From Velamenicoccus sp964471325 (GTDB taxonomy: Bacteria; Omnitrophota; Gorgyraeia; Velamenicoccales; Velamenicoccaceae), in contig CAYYFL010000006.1 of NCBI GenBank assembly GCA_964471325.1, positions 1-64,000 on the forward strand: 64,000 nucleotides of DNA, written 5' to 3'. Every line of letters begins with the position of its first letter. The first letter of the stretch is position 1. Positions 1-11,191 of this stretch are shown here, piece after piece. The notes under the pieces are model-generated. The model was not told where the DNA came from. It saw only the letters and a program-made list of their open reading frames with translations, and made no database searches. The translations under genes were made by a program, and so were the position numbers.

Positions 1-3000
1 GGGATTTGGAAAAGATCATCTATTATGAGGAATATATCGTTGTTGATCCGGGCGATACGGGTTTGAAAAAGGGCGAGCTTTTGACGGAAGACCGTCATCA
101 GGAGCTTCAGGAGAAGTACGGTTCCGGATTCAGGGCCAAGATCGGCGCCGAAGCGGTGCTGGAGCTGCTCAAGGAAATCGATCTGGACGGGTTGTCCAAG
201 AAGCTCCATAAGCAATTGGAAACTTCCAAAGAGGGTACGAACGCCCGCAAGATCTTAAAGACCCTCAAGATCGTCGAAGATTTCAAAAAGTCCGCCAACA
301 AGCCGGAGTGGATGGTCTTGGAAGTCCTGCCCGTTATTCCTCCGGACCTCAGGCCTCTGGTTCCTCTCGACGGCGGGCGTTTTGCCACGTCCGATCTAAA
401 TGATCTTTACCGGCGCGTCATCAATCGCAACAACCGGTTGAAGAAGCTCCTGGATCTTAACGCTCCCGAGATCATCATCCGCAATGAAAAGCGCATGCTT
501 CAAGAGGCGGTGGATGCCCTTTTGGATAACGGTCGACACGGCCGTCCCGTCCTGGGTTCGAACAACAGGCCGTTGAAATCCCTTTCAGATATGCTCAAAG
601 GCAAACAGGGGCGCTTCCGCCAGAACCTTCTGGGCAAGCGCGTGGATTATTCCGGCCGTTCCGTTATCGTCGTTGGGCCGGAGCTCAATCTGCATCAGTG
701 CGGTCTGCCCAAACGCATGGCCCTGGAATTATTTGAGCCATTCATCATTAAGAAATTGCGCGAGCGCGGTTTTGTCCATACGATCAAAGGCGCCAAGAGG
801 ATGGTGGAGCGCGCCAAGATCGAGGTCTGGGATATCCTCGACGAAGTGATCAAGGACCATCCCGTTCTGTTGAACCGCGCCCCGACATTGCATCGTCTGT
901 CCGTCCAGGCCTTTGAGCCGGTCCTGGTCGAAGGCAAGGCCATCAGGATCCATCCTTTGGTCTGCACGGCCTTTAACGCCGACTTCGACGGCGACCAGAT
1001 GGCTGTCCACGTTCCGTTGTCGCTGGAGGCCCAGATGGAGGCGCGGCTCCTGATGCTGTCCATCAACAATATTTTTTCACCCGCAGACGGCCGCCCCATC
1101 ACGACGCCGACACAGGACATCATTCTGGGGCTTTGCTATCTGACCAAAATGAAGCCCAAGACCAAAGGCGAAGGCATGATTTTGTCCGATGCGGTCGAGG
1201 CGATCGCCGCCTATGATGACGGCACGATCGCTCTTCACGCCAAGATCAAGACGAGGATCCCTAACCAGTACCTTCTCAACGAAGGCGTGTATTCCGGTGA
1301 AGTGGCCCTCGTGGAGACGACCGTCGGCCGCATCATCTTCAATGAGAGGCTTCCGAAAGAGTTTGGCTTCGTCAACCTTGAGCTTAACAAGAAAAATGTC
1401 GGTCAGATCGTTACGGTATGCTATAAGCGGTTCGGGCACGATTCCACCATCAAGCTTTTAGACCGTCTGAAAGCCCTCGGTTTTGAATACGCGACGCTCG
1501 GCGGTATCTCTATCTCTATCGACGACCTGGAGATTCCTGAGGAGAAAAAGGAATATATCGCGGAGGCAAAAAAGGAAGTGGCGAAGGTCGATGACCAGTA
1601 TCGCAAGGGCATCATCACCAACGGTGAACGTTACAACAAGGTCATCGATATCTGGACGCATACGACGGACAAGGTCTCAGACCTCGTTTTTAAGAAGATG
1701 GATGCATTTAATCCGATTTTCATGATGGCGGATTCCGGCGCGCGCGGTTCCAGGCTGCAGGTCAGGCAGCTGGCCGGCATGCGAGGTTTGATGGCCAAGC
1801 CTTCCGGCGAGATCATTGAGAATCCGATTACGGCCAGTTTCCGCGAAGGCCTGACGGTGCTGGAGTATTTCATCTCTACGCACGGTGCGCGTAAAGGGTT
1901 GGCGGACACGGCTCTCAAGACCGCCGACGCCGGCTACCTGACGCGTCGTCTGGTCGATGTGTCCCAGGAAGTCATCATCACCGAGGAAGATTGCGGCACC
2001 CTGAACGGCATCTCTTTGTCTTCGATCATCGAAGGGGATGAGGTTGTTGTTCCTTTGAAGGAACGCATCGTCGGCCGCGTGACGCTGGACAATATCGTCG
2101 ATGTCATCACAGATGAAACCGTCGTGGCGGCGGGCGAGATGATTACGGCAGAAAAGGCGGAAGCCTTGGAAAAGATGGGGATTGAAAAAATCCGCATCCG
2201 CAGCGTCTTGACTTGTGAATCCGACCGCGGCATCTGCGCCAAGTGTTACGGCAAAGACCTGGCGCGCGACGGTCTGGTTGAGATTGGATTGGCCGTCGGG
2301 ATCATTGCGGCGCAGTCGATCGGCGAACCCGGTACCCAGCTGACAATGAGGACGTTCCATATCGGCGGCACAGCCTCCCGCATCGTCGAACAATCTTTTG
2401 TCAAAGCCAAAAATAAGGGTGTTTTGAATTTCCATGCGTTACGGACGGTCGCCAGGGGCAAAGACCTGATTGTCCTGAATCGTAACGGCTCTCTAACCAT
2501 CAACGATCCCCAGGGGCGCGAATTGGAGCGTTACGCCATTCCGCAGGGCGCTGTGATTTCCATGGCCGAAGGGGAAGAGATCCAGAAGGGCGTCATCTTC
2601 GTCCGGTGGGATCCTTATACATTGCCGATCCTGACAGAAGTCGCCGGCATCGTCCGCTACGAAGATATCAAGGAAAACATCACGATGCGCGAAGAGATGA
2701 ACCCGACCACCGGGATCGCCGAGCGTGTCATCGTTGAACACAAGATGGAATTTCATCCGCAGATCATCATCCTCGATGCGGGCGGACAAGTTGTCGGTAT
2801 TTATCCGATCCCGATCGGCGCACATATTCTCGTGAAGGACGGCCAGAAGATCGAGGCCGGCGAACTGATCGCTAAGATCCCGCGCGTGTCCGGCAAGACG
2901 AGGGATATCACAGGCGGTCTGCCGCGTGTGGCGGAGTTGTTTGAGGCCCGCCGGCCCAAGGATCCGGCGATCATTTCGGAAATTGACGGCTTCGTCGAGT

Positions 3001-3692
3001 TCAGTGAGAACAAGAAAGGCCAGAGGATGATCATCGTGACGTCTTCGACGGGCATGAAACGCGAATACGCGATTCCCCACGGGAAACATCCCAATGTGTA
3101 CCGCGGCGACCGCGTGACGGCAGGCCAGCAGTTGACGGACGGCCCCGTGGTCTTGCAGGATATCCTGCGCGTCTGCGGCGACAAGATCCTTCAGGAATAT
3201 CTCGTCAACGAAGTGCAGGAAGTCTACCGCTTGCAGGGTGTCAAGATCAACGACAAACACATTGAGGTCATCATCCGGCAGATGCTCAAAAAGGTCAAGA
3301 TCGAGGATGCCGGAGATACGGAATTCCTTTCCGGCCAGCAGGTGGACCGCTGGAGGTTCCAGAAGGAGAACCAGCGCGTCATCAAAAAAGGCGGCAAGCC
3401 GGCTTCGGCGACTCCGCTCCTGTTGGGGATCACGAAGGCGTCGCTGACGACGGAAAGCTTTATTTCAGCGGCGAGCTTCCAGGAAACGACCAAGGTCCTG
3501 ACGGATGCGGCGGCTTCCGGGAAACGGGACGAACTTTTCGGTCTGAAAGAGAATGTTATCGTCGGCCATTTGATCCCGGCCGGCACGGGCCTCAAGATCC
3601 ATCAGGATTTCAAGATCAATAAAGAAGATGTGGCCATTTCTGTAAAAGAGGAAGGTGTGAATGCCGACAATTCAGCAGCTCATACGGAATAG
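1..3692 (+). CDS. rpoC: DNA-directed RNA polymerase subunit beta' (5' end cut by window)
   Basis: Largest catalytic subunit of RNA polymerase. About 1230 codons are visible. The first codons already match the region near residue 125 of the E. coli protein, so the N-terminal zinc finger lies outside the window. The absolutely conserved NADFDGDQ motif, whose three Asp residues hold the catalytic Mg2+, is encoded at 975-998. The second zinc site has Cys codons at 1992, 2214, 2235 and 2244 (last part CESDRGICAKC). The block PPDLRPLVPLDGGRFATSDL near the start and the GEPGTQLTMRTFH bridge-helix/trigger-loop region are intact. The last 32 nt overlap the start of rpsL, so the stop codon lies inside the next gene. 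Such tight joining of rpoC to the str operon is unusual. An in-frame TTG at position 6 is not a real start. Confidence 0.99.
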   Translation, partial: DLEKIIYYEEYIVVDPGDTGLKKGELLTEDRHQELQEKYGSGFRAKIGAEAVLELLKEIDLDGLSKKLHKQLETSKEGTNARKILKTLKIVEDFKKSANKPEWMVLEVLPVIPPDLRPLVPLDGGRFATSDLNDLYRRVINRNNRLKKLLDLNAPEIIIRNEKRMLQEAVDALLDNGRHGRPVLGSNNRPLKSLSDMLKGKQGRFRQNLLGKRVDYSGRSVIVVGPELNLHQCGLPKRMALELFEPFIIKKLRERGFVHTIKGAKRMVERAKIEVWDILDEVIKDHPVLLNRAPTLHRLSVQAFEPVLVEGKAIRIHPLVCTAFNADFDGDQMAVHVPLSLEAQMEARLLMLSINNIFSPADGRPITTPTQDIILGLCYLTKMKPKTKGEGMILSDAVEAIAAYDDGTIALHAKIKTRIPNQYLLNEGVYSGEVALVETTVGRIIFNERLPKEFGFVNLELNKKNVGQIVTVCYKRFGHDSTIKLLDRLKALGFEYATLGGISISIDDLEIPEEKKEYIAEAKKEVAKVDDQYRKGIITNGERYNKVIDIWTHTTDKVSDLVFKKMDAFNPIFMMADSGARGSRLQVRQLAGMRGLMAKPSGEIIENPITASFREGLTVLEYFISTHGARKGLADTALKTADAGYLTRRLVDVSQEVIITEEDCGTLNGISLSSIIEGDEVVVPLKERIVGRVTLDNIVDVITDETVVAAGEMITAEKAEALEKMGIEKIRIRSVLTCESDRGICAKCYGKDLARDGLVEIGLAVGIIAAQSIGEPGTQLTMRTFHIGGTASRIVEQSFVKAKNKGVLNFHALRTVARGKDLIVLNRNGSLTINDPQGRELERYAIPQGAVISMAEGEEIQKGVIFVRWDPYTLPILTEVAGIVRYEDIKENITMREEMNPTTGIAERVIVEHKMEFHPQIIILDAGGQVVGIYPIPIGAHILVKDGQKIEAGELIAKIPRVSGKTRDITGGLPRVAELFEARRPKDPAIISEIDGFVEFSENKKGQRMIIVTSSTGMKREYAIPHGKHPNVYRGDRVTAGQQLTDGPVVLQDILRVCGDKILQEYLVNEVQEVYRLQGVKINDKHIEVIIRQMLKKVKIEDAGDTEFLSGQQVDRWRFQKENQRVIKKGGKPASATPLLLGITKASLTTESFISAASFQETTKVLTDAAASGKRDELFGLKENVIVGHLIPAGTGLKIHQDFKINKEDVAISVKEEGVNADNSAAHTE

Positions 3693-4038
3693 CAGGATTG
3701 CCAAGAAGGTCAAGTCCAAATCACCGGCCCTCAAGGGCTGTCCTCAGCGCCGGGGTGTATGTCTTCAGGTCAAGACCATGACGCCGAAGAAGCCGAATTC
3801 GGCTCTTCGCAAGATCGCGAGGGTCCGCCTGACGACGGGCATCGAAGTGACATCGTATATTCCCGGTGAAGGACATAATCTGCAGGAACATTCGATCGTC
3901 CTGGTGAGAGGCGGCAGGGTCAAAGATCTCCCCGGCGTGCGTTATCATATTGTCCGCGGGACGCTGGATACGGCGGGTGTGGCCAACAGAAAGAAATCCC
4001 GCTCCAAATACGGGGCCAAGGTGTCAAAGAAGAAATAG
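3661..4038 (+). CDS. rpsL: 30S ribosomal protein S12
   Basis: Decoding-centre protein of the small subunit, 125 residues, the normal length. It shows the conserved TPKKPNSALRKIARV loop (site of streptomycin-resistance changes in other bacteria) and the second loop GEGHNLQEHS...GGRVKDLPGVRYH. The lysines usual in drug-sensitive strains are present. The ATG at 3661 is preceded by an AGGAAGG Shine-Dalgarno inside the 3' end of rpoC. The overlap suggests translational coupling of rpsL to rpoC. Confidence 0.98.
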   Translation: MPTIQQLIRNSRIAKKVKSKSPALKGCPQRRGVCLQVKTMTPKKPNSALRKIARVRLTTGIEVTSYIPGEGHNLQEHSIVLVRGGRVKDLPGVRYHIVRGTLDTAGVANRKKSRSKYGAKVSKKK

Positions 4039-4085
4039 CCGAAAGAATTTTCATTCAGGCAGGAGAAAAATACAGAGGGCGATTC

Positions 4086-4556
4086 ATGAGAAGAAGACGC
4101 GCAGTCAAACGACAGATTTTACCCGATCCGAAATATAGCAGTCGGATTGTGGCCAAGATGATCAATATTTTGATGATCAAAGGCAAGAAATCCACGGCCG
4201 AGACGATCGTCTACGGCGCGTTCGATATCATCAAAGCCAAGACCGGAGAAGAGGACCCTGTGAAGGTGTTCAACAAGGCGCTGGAGAATATCCGTCCGCG
4301 GCTGGAGGTCAAGCCCCGCCGCGTGGGAGGCGCTACCTATCAGGTCCCTATCGAGGTATCCCAGGAGCGCGGCATATCGCTTGCCTTGCGCTGGATCAAG
4401 GACTTTTCGCGTGCCAAAAAAGGCAAACCCATGCCGGAACGCCTGGCCGATGAAATCATGGCCGGGTTTAAAGGCGAAGGCGCTGCCATCAAAAAGAGGG
4501 ACGACACCCATAAGATGGCGGAGGCCAATAAGGCCTTTGCGCATTTCCGGTGGTAG
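4086..4556 (+). CDS. rpsG: 30S ribosomal protein S7
   Basis: Primary 16S rRNA-binding protein that nucleates assembly of the 30S head. It is 156 residues, typical length, with the characteristic start MRRRRAVKRQILPDPKYSS and the central ARRVGG-like segment (here PRRVGGATYQVPIEV). It ends in the usual HKMAEANKAFAHFRW. It sits 47 nt after rpsL, in the standard str-operon position. Confidence 0.98.
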   Translation: MRRRRAVKRQILPDPKYSSRIVAKMINILMIKGKKSTAETIVYGAFDIIKAKTGEEDPVKVFNKALENIRPRLEVKPRRVGGATYQVPIEVSQERGISLALRWIKDFSRAKKGKPMPERLADEIMAGFKGEGAAIKKRDDTHKMAEANKAFAHFRW

Positions 4557-4585
4557 GAAGCCCCCAAAGAAAGAGGACGGCTTAA

Positions 4586-6683
<2,098 letters not shown>

Positions 6684-6685
<2 letters not shown>

Positions 6686-6733
6686 CCCAGAAGGGGTAAT
6701 ACCTTCCTCATACCACGTTAAGGAAGGGTATAA
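6684..6733 (+). repeat. Two-hairpin dispersed element, copy 1 (fusA-tuf gap)
   Basis: A short hairpin (ACCC-agaa-GGGGT) is followed by a longer one whose arms are ATACCTTCCT and AAGGAAGGGTAT, closing with TAA. The same architecture recurs at 14674, 22336, 22381 and 43356 with different arm sequences that keep pairing. It lies between the fusA stop and the tuf Shine-Dalgarno (GGAGG at 6735-6739), so it is transcribed as part of the tuf leader. Confidence 0.7.
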
Positions 6734-6745
6734 CGGAGGTGAGAG

Positions 6746-7948
6746 ATGTCAAAAGAAAAGTTTGTAAGGACAAAGCCCCATGTTAATATCGGAACCATCG
6801 GCCACGTTGATCACGGGAAAACAAGTTTGACATCTGCGGTCACGACGGTTTTGGCGAAAAAGGGATGGGCGGAAGCCAGAAGCTACGAATCAATCGATAA
6901 CGCGCCCGAAGAGTGGGAGAGAGGCGTTACGATCAATATCGCCCACGTTGAATACCAGACGGATACACGTCACTACGCGCATATCGACTGCCCGGGTCAC
7001 GCGGACTACATCAAGAACATGATCACAGGCGCCGCCCAGATGGACGGTGCGATCCTGGTCGTGTCCGCTGCGGACGGCCCGATGCCTCAGACCCGTGAGC
7101 ACATCCTTTTGGCGCGTCAGGTGAACGTTCCCGCCATTGTCGTCTTCTTGAACAAAGTCGACATGGTTCAGGATAAAGAACTCATCGATCTTGTTGAGAT
7201 GGAGGTGCGAGATCTCTTGACGAAGTACAACTTCCCCGGCGATAAGACGCCGATCATCAAGGGCAGCGCGACAGAGGCCTTGTCCTGCCTGTGTGCAAAA
7301 CCGGATTGCCCCAAGTGCGGTCCGATCTTTGAGTTGATGAAGGCTGTCGACGAATTCATTCCGATGCCGAAGCGCGAGCTGGAAAAGCCATTCCTGATGG
7401 CCGTCGAAGACGTCTTTACGATCTCGGGCCGCGGCACGGTCGGGACAGGCCGTATCGAGAGAGGCAAGATCAAGCTCAACGACAATGTGGACATCGTCGG
7501 CATGAGGCCGGAGATCGGCAAGACCGTTGTGACCGGTATCGAGATGTTCCGCAAACTCCTGGACGAAGGACAGGCGGGTGACAACGTCGGCTTGCTTCTG
7601 CGCGGTGTTGACAAGGATTCCCTGGAGCGCGGCATGGTTCTGGCGGCGACAGGTTCCATCACGCCCCACAAGAAATTCAAAGCGCAGGTCTATATCCTGA
7701 CCAAGGAGGAAGGCGGGCGTCATACGCCGTTCTTTACCGGCTACCGCCCTCAGTTCTATTTCAGGACGACGGACGTGACGGGAACGATTAAACTTCCTCA
7801 GGGCGTCGAAATGATCATGCCCGGCGACAACATCACGGTTGAGGCTGAATTGATCATGCCTATCGCGATGGAAAAAGAGCTGCGTTTCGCCATCCGCGAG
7901 GGCGGCCATACGGTCGGCGCCGGAGTTGTTTCCGAGATTATCGAATAG
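6746..7948 (+). CDS. tuf: translation elongation factor Tu with a four-cysteine insert
   Basis: GTPase that delivers aminoacyl-tRNA to the ribosome; 400 residues. The P-loop GHVDHGKTS, DCPGH, NKVD and GSA motifs are all present. The effector region reads PEEWERGVTIN where most bacteria have PEEKARGITIN. At the end of the G domain, where E. coli has a short acidic helix, this protein carries C181, C183, C188 and C191 in a CxC-x4-CxxC pattern that could bind a metal. Domain II resumes with GRGTVGTGRIERG. A strong GGAGG site precedes the ATG. It lies 60 nt after fusA, with a hairpin element between them. The zinc-site idea is inference. Confidence 0.98.
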   Translation: MSKEKFVRTKPHVNIGTIGHVDHGKTSLTSAVTTVLAKKGWAEARSYESIDNAPEEWERGVTINIAHVEYQTDTRHYAHIDCPGHADYIKNMITGAAQMDGAILVVSAADGPMPQTREHILLARQVNVPAIVVFLNKVDMVQDKELIDLVEMEVRDLLTKYNFPGDKTPIIKGSATEALSCLCAKPDCPKCGPIFELMKAVDEFIPMPKRELEKPFLMAVEDVFTISGRGTVGTGRIERGKIKLNDNVDIVGMRPEIGKTVVTGIEMFRKLLDEGQAGDNVGLLLRGVDKDSLERGMVLAATGSITPHKKFKAQVYILTKEEGGRHTPFFTGYRPQFYFRTTDVTGTIKLPQGVEMIMPGDNITVEAELIMPIAMEKELRFAIREGGHTVGAGVVSEIIE

Positions 7949-8040
7949 GAAAAGCTCCTGGCCTAAATGTCTGCCGCTAAAGCAGGAGACAGGCTGGAGT
8001 TGTTTTGGAGCGTACGAACCTAAAAAATAGGCAAAATCAA

Positions 8041-8343
8041 ATGTCACAGAAAATCCGAATACGACTTAAAGCGTACGATCACCGCCTCTTGGATCAGTCG
8101 ACGAAAGAGATCGTTGAAACGGCCAAGCGGAGCGGGGCGAAAGTGGCAGGCCCCATTCCTTTGCCGACCAAGAAGGAGATCTACACCGTTAATCGTTCGG
8201 TCGTCATCGACAAGAAGTCCAGGGAGCAGTTCCTCCTGGCGACGCATAAGAGGCTCTTGGAACTTCATGAGCCGACAGCCAAGACGATCGATGCTTTGCG
8301 GAAGTTGAATCTCCCTGCCGGCGTGGACGTGGAAATCCGCTGA
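8041..8343 (+). CDS. rpsJ: 30S ribosomal protein S10
   Basis: Small-subunit head protein that in other bacteria also contacts NusB in antitermination. From the ATG at 8041 it is 100 residues and starts MSQKIRIRLKAYDHRLLDQS, the canonical N-terminus. A longer in-frame reading from a TTG at 8005 adds twelve unconserved residues and is rejected. First gene of the S10 block, 92 nt after tuf, with no obvious terminator or promoter between them. That suggests the str and S10 units are co-transcribed. Confidence 0.97.
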   Translation: MSQKIRIRLKAYDHRLLDQSTKEIVETAKRSGAKVAGPIPLPTKKEIYTVNRSVVIDKKSREQFLLATHKRLLELHEPTAKTIDALRKLNLPAGVDVEIR

Positions 8344-8387
8344 CGTCTTGAAGAGAGCCGGCGGCTGCAAAGAAAAATGGTGAATCC

Positions 8388-9026
8388 ATGGGTGTATTGA
8401 ATACGACGATAAAAATATTGGGCAAGAAGGTCGGCATGACGCAGGTTTTCGGCGAGGACGGCAAGGTAAGGCCCGTGACCGTCATCGAGGCGGGTCCATG
8501 CGTTGTGATGGGTCTGAATGATAAGAACATCAAAGTCGGTTTCGGAGATACCAAGGAGTCGAAGGTCAAAAAACCCCAGGTCGGGGAGTTCAAGAAGCTG
8601 AGTCTTGGCGTCCGGCGTTATGTGCGCGAGTTACGTGTGGCTGACAAGGGGAATTATAAGGTCGGCGACGAGATCAAAGTGGATATTTTCCAGGAAGGCG
8701 ATTTCGTCGACGTATCGGGCGTTTCCATCGGCAAAGGCTTCCAGGGCGGCATGAAGCGCTGGCACTGGATGGGGACGCCAATGACCCACGGCTCCATGTC
8801 TCATCGCCGCGTCGGTTCGATCGGCGCAAGTTCCGATCCTTCCCGCGTGTTCAAGGGCAAGACGATGGCCGGCCACATGGGACACCAGAAGGTCACGGTC
8901 CAGAACCTTAAGGTTGTCAAGGTCGATCTGGCCAACAATATTCTTGTGGTTGAAGGCGCGGTCCCGGGGCACAAGACGAGTTTGCTCGAGATCAGAAAGT
9001 CCATCAAGAAGCAGAAGAAAGCGTAA
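8388..9026 (+). CDS. rplC: 50S ribosomal protein L3
   Basis: Early-assembly large-subunit protein near the peptidyl transferase centre; 212 residues. It contains GKKVGMTQVF near the N-terminus and the central extension GKGFQGGMKRW...THGSMSHRRVGSIG that reaches into the ribosome core. The methylatable Gln region is conserved. The start ATG at 8388 has only a weak Shine-Dalgarno. It is followed by rplD after 6 nt. Confidence 0.97.
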   Translation: MGVLNTTIKILGKKVGMTQVFGEDGKVRPVTVIEAGPCVVMGLNDKNIKVGFGDTKESKVKKPQVGEFKKLSLGVRRYVRELRVADKGNYKVGDEIKVDIFQEGDFVDVSGVSIGKGFQGGMKRWHWMGTPMTHGSMSHRRVGSIGASSDPSRVFKGKTMAGHMGHQKVTVQNLKVVKVDLANNILVVEGAVPGHKTSLLEIRKSIKKQKKA

Positions 9027-9032
9027 GGGATC

Positions 9033-9680
9033 ATGGAAAAGAAGAATCGTATCGTAATGCCGGTTGTGGATATGGGCAATAAGGTGGTCGAGGAGATCGA
9101 GCTCGATGCCCATGTCTTTGATGGTTCCGTGAAGAAAAAAACCCTGTATCAGGCGATCGTGGGCTATCGTGCCAACCGTCGCCTGGGCCTGGCCGAGACA
9201 AAAACGCGTGGTGAAGTTTCCGGCGGCGGCAAGAAACCCTGGCGTCAGAAGGGGACCGGCCGGGCGCGTCACGGTTCGACCCGTTCGCCCTTGTGGCGTC
9301 ACGGCGGCGTTGTCTTCGGGCCGCACCCCAGGGATTTCAGCTACACGATGCCTCAGCAGATCAGGAACGAAGCCCTGCGGTCGAGCCTGAACGCCAAGAT
9401 CGCTTCCGGAGACGTCGTCCTGGTCGAGAAGATCCATGTCCTCGCTCCCAAGACCAAGGAGTTCGCCAAGTTCCTCGGCGCTCTCAAGCTGCCGGCGACA
9501 TCCATCCTGTGCGTCTTGGAATCGGTGACGGAAAACATCAAGCGTTCGGCGCGCAATATCCAGGGTCTGCAGCTTGCGGATTCTTCGTCGCTGAATGCCT
9601 ACGATGTCATGAATACCCAGAAGATCATTTTATCCAGAGACTCGTTAAAAAATTTAACAAAACGCTTGAAACATGCATAG
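9033..9680 (+). CDS. rplD: 50S ribosomal protein L4
   Basis: Large-subunit protein lining the exit tunnel, and in some bacteria a repressor of its own operon. It is 215 residues. The tunnel loop is clear (GGGKKPWRQKGTGRARHGST, then SPLWRHGGVVFGP). The last 8 nt overlap rplW. Nothing upstream of rpsJ looks like the gamma/proteobacterial L4 leader, so autoregulation cannot be inferred. Confidence 0.97.
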   Translation: MEKKNRIVMPVVDMGNKVVEEIELDAHVFDGSVKKKTLYQAIVGYRANRRLGLAETKTRGEVSGGGKKPWRQKGTGRARHGSTRSPLWRHGGVVFGPHPRDFSYTMPQQIRNEALRSSLNAKIASGDVVLVEKIHVLAPKTKEFAKFLGALKLPATSILCVLESVTENIKRSARNIQGLQLADSSSLNAYDVMNTQKIILSRDSLKNLTKRLKHA

Positions 9681-9951
9681 TCCATATGATACTATTAAAA
9701 CTTTAATTCATTCCGAAAAGGGCTCTCGCCTTGAGTCCGACGGGTGTTATCAGTTCTACGTCGCTTCTTGCGCCTCCAAGGTTGACATCAAAAACGCGGT
9801 GGAGAAGATATACAAAGTCAAAGTACGCGACGTCAACACGATGACTGTCCGGGGCAAGATGAAGCGCATCCGTATGCAGCTGGGAAAGCAACCGGATTGG
9901 AAAAAAGCATTCGTGCGCCTCGTCGAGGGCCAGAAGATCGATTTAAAGTGA
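9673..9951 (+). CDS. rplW: 50S ribosomal protein L23
   Basis: Tunnel-exit protein and docking site for signal recognition particle and trigger factor; 92 residues, normal size. It shows the family pattern TEKG-like (here SEKGSRL), the YQFYV strand, DIKNAVEKIYKVKVRDVNTM and a basic loop. It starts within the last codons of rplD (8-nt overlap), which implies translational coupling. Confidence 0.95.
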   Translation: MHSPYDTIKTLIHSEKGSRLESDGCYQFYVASCASKVDIKNAVEKIYKVKVRDVNTMTVRGKMKRIRMQLGKQPDWKKAFVRLVEGQKIDLK

Positions 9952-9980
9952 TTTGTCGGAAAGAAGAAAGGTAAGCCAAG

Positions 9981-10817
9981 ATGGGGTTAAGGAGATTCAA
10001 GCCTACAACGCCGGGAATGCGCTGGGCCAATTTGCCGGATTTTGAAGGCGTGGCCAAGAAGCGTCCGGAAAAGTCGCTGGTTGAACCGCTGCGCAAGTCC
10101 GGCGGCCGCAATAATGTCGGCCGTATCACGACGCGCCATATCGGCGGCGGGCACAAGAAGCTTTACCGCATCGTCGATTTCAAAAGGGATAGGTTCGACG
10201 TGGTTGCAAAGGTTTTGGCGATCGAATACGACCCTAACAGGACGTGCCGCATTGCGCTTATCGAGTTTCCGGACGGCGAAAGGAGATATGTCCTTGCGCC
10301 GCTGGGGCTGCAGGCAGGCGACGCCATCGCAAGTTCGCGGGGAGCGGATCTCGATGTCAAAACAGGCAATACGATGCCTCTGAGGTATATCCCCCTGGGA
10401 ACGTTCATTCATAACGTCGAGTTGACGCGCGGCAAAGGCGGGCAGGTTGTTCGTAGCGCCGGCAATGCCGCTCAGATCACCGCCAAGGAAGGGGAGAATG
10501 CGCATGTCAAGCTTCCGTCCGGCGAGGTGCGGTTGATCCATCTGGATTGTCTGGCTACGATCGGGCAAGTGGGGAACGTCGAACACGAAGCTGAGATGCA
10601 CGGCAAAGCCGGCCGTAAGCGCTGGCTGGGCATTCGGCCGACAGTCCGCGGTTCGGCCATGAATCCGATCGACCATCCGCATGGCGGCGGCGAAGGCAAG
10701 GCCGGTCAGGGGAACCCCCATCCGGTTTCGCCGTGGGGCCAGAAGACCAAGGGCCTCAAGACCAGAAAAGGCAAGAGATATTCCGATAAATTTATCATCA
10801 AGAGAAGGAATGGCTAA
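9981..10817 (+). CDS. rplB: 50S ribosomal protein L2
   Basis: Highly conserved large-subunit protein needed for subunit association and peptidyl transfer; 278 residues. It carries the GRNN-GRIT segment, GGGHKKLYRIVDFKR and the C-terminal RGSAMNPIDHPHGGGEG block with the conserved His. Its TAA stop shares one base with the rpsS start (TAATG). Confidence 0.98.
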   Translation: MGLRRFKPTTPGMRWANLPDFEGVAKKRPEKSLVEPLRKSGGRNNVGRITTRHIGGGHKKLYRIVDFKRDRFDVVAKVLAIEYDPNRTCRIALIEFPDGERRYVLAPLGLQAGDAIASSRGADLDVKTGNTMPLRYIPLGTFIHNVELTRGKGGQVVRSAGNAAQITAKEGENAHVKLPSGEVRLIHLDCLATIGQVGNVEHEAEMHGKAGRKRWLGIRPTVRGSAMNPIDHPHGGGEGKAGQGNPHPVSPWGQKTKGLKTRKGKRYSDKFIIKRRNG

Positions 10818-11104
10818 TGGCGCGTTCGCTTAAAAAAGGACCGTTTGTCGAAGAAAAGCTTCTCAAAAGAGTAGAGGCCGCCCGCAGGAGCGGTTCCCGG
10901 CAGCCTATCAAGACTTGGTCCAGGAGTTCGACCGTAACGCCTGATTTTGTGGGTTTGACGATCGCAATTCACGACGGACGAAAGCATGTACCGGTATTCG
11001 TCACGGAGAATATGGTCGGACACAAGCTGGGAGAATTTGCGTCCACAAGAACTTTCAGAAAACACGGCGGCGTCAAAGCCAAGAAAGCCGTAGAATTGAC
11101 ATAA
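10817..11104 (+). CDS. rpsS: 30S ribosomal protein S19
   Basis: Head protein near the A-site finger; 95 residues, start MARSLKKGPFVEEKLL. It includes KTWSRSSTVTPDFVGLTIAIHDGR and the terminal KLGEFASTRTFRKHGG. It is coupled to rplB by the TAATG overlap. Confidence 0.97.
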   Translation: MARSLKKGPFVEEKLLKRVEAARRSGSRQPIKTWSRSSTVTPDFVGLTIAIHDGRKHVPVFVTENMVGHKLGEFASTRTFRKHGGVKAKKAVELT

Positions 11105-11191
11105 TAATGATTTCTTGCCTGGACGCGCGCAGGCTCGCTCCCCTCCGAGGTGGCAGGAATTAATAGAGAAAATACCCAAAAGGCAAAATTA

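Noticed and set aside
1677..3260. Minus-strand open frames of about 250 codons opposite rpoC
   Set aside because: They are antisense to universally conserved rpoC sequence and have low-complexity translations without family motifs.
6890..8047. Long minus-strand open frame (385 codons) opposite tuf
   Set aside because: It mirrors the strongly biased codons of tuf, has no recognisable domain and no ribosome-binding context. It is a shadow frame.
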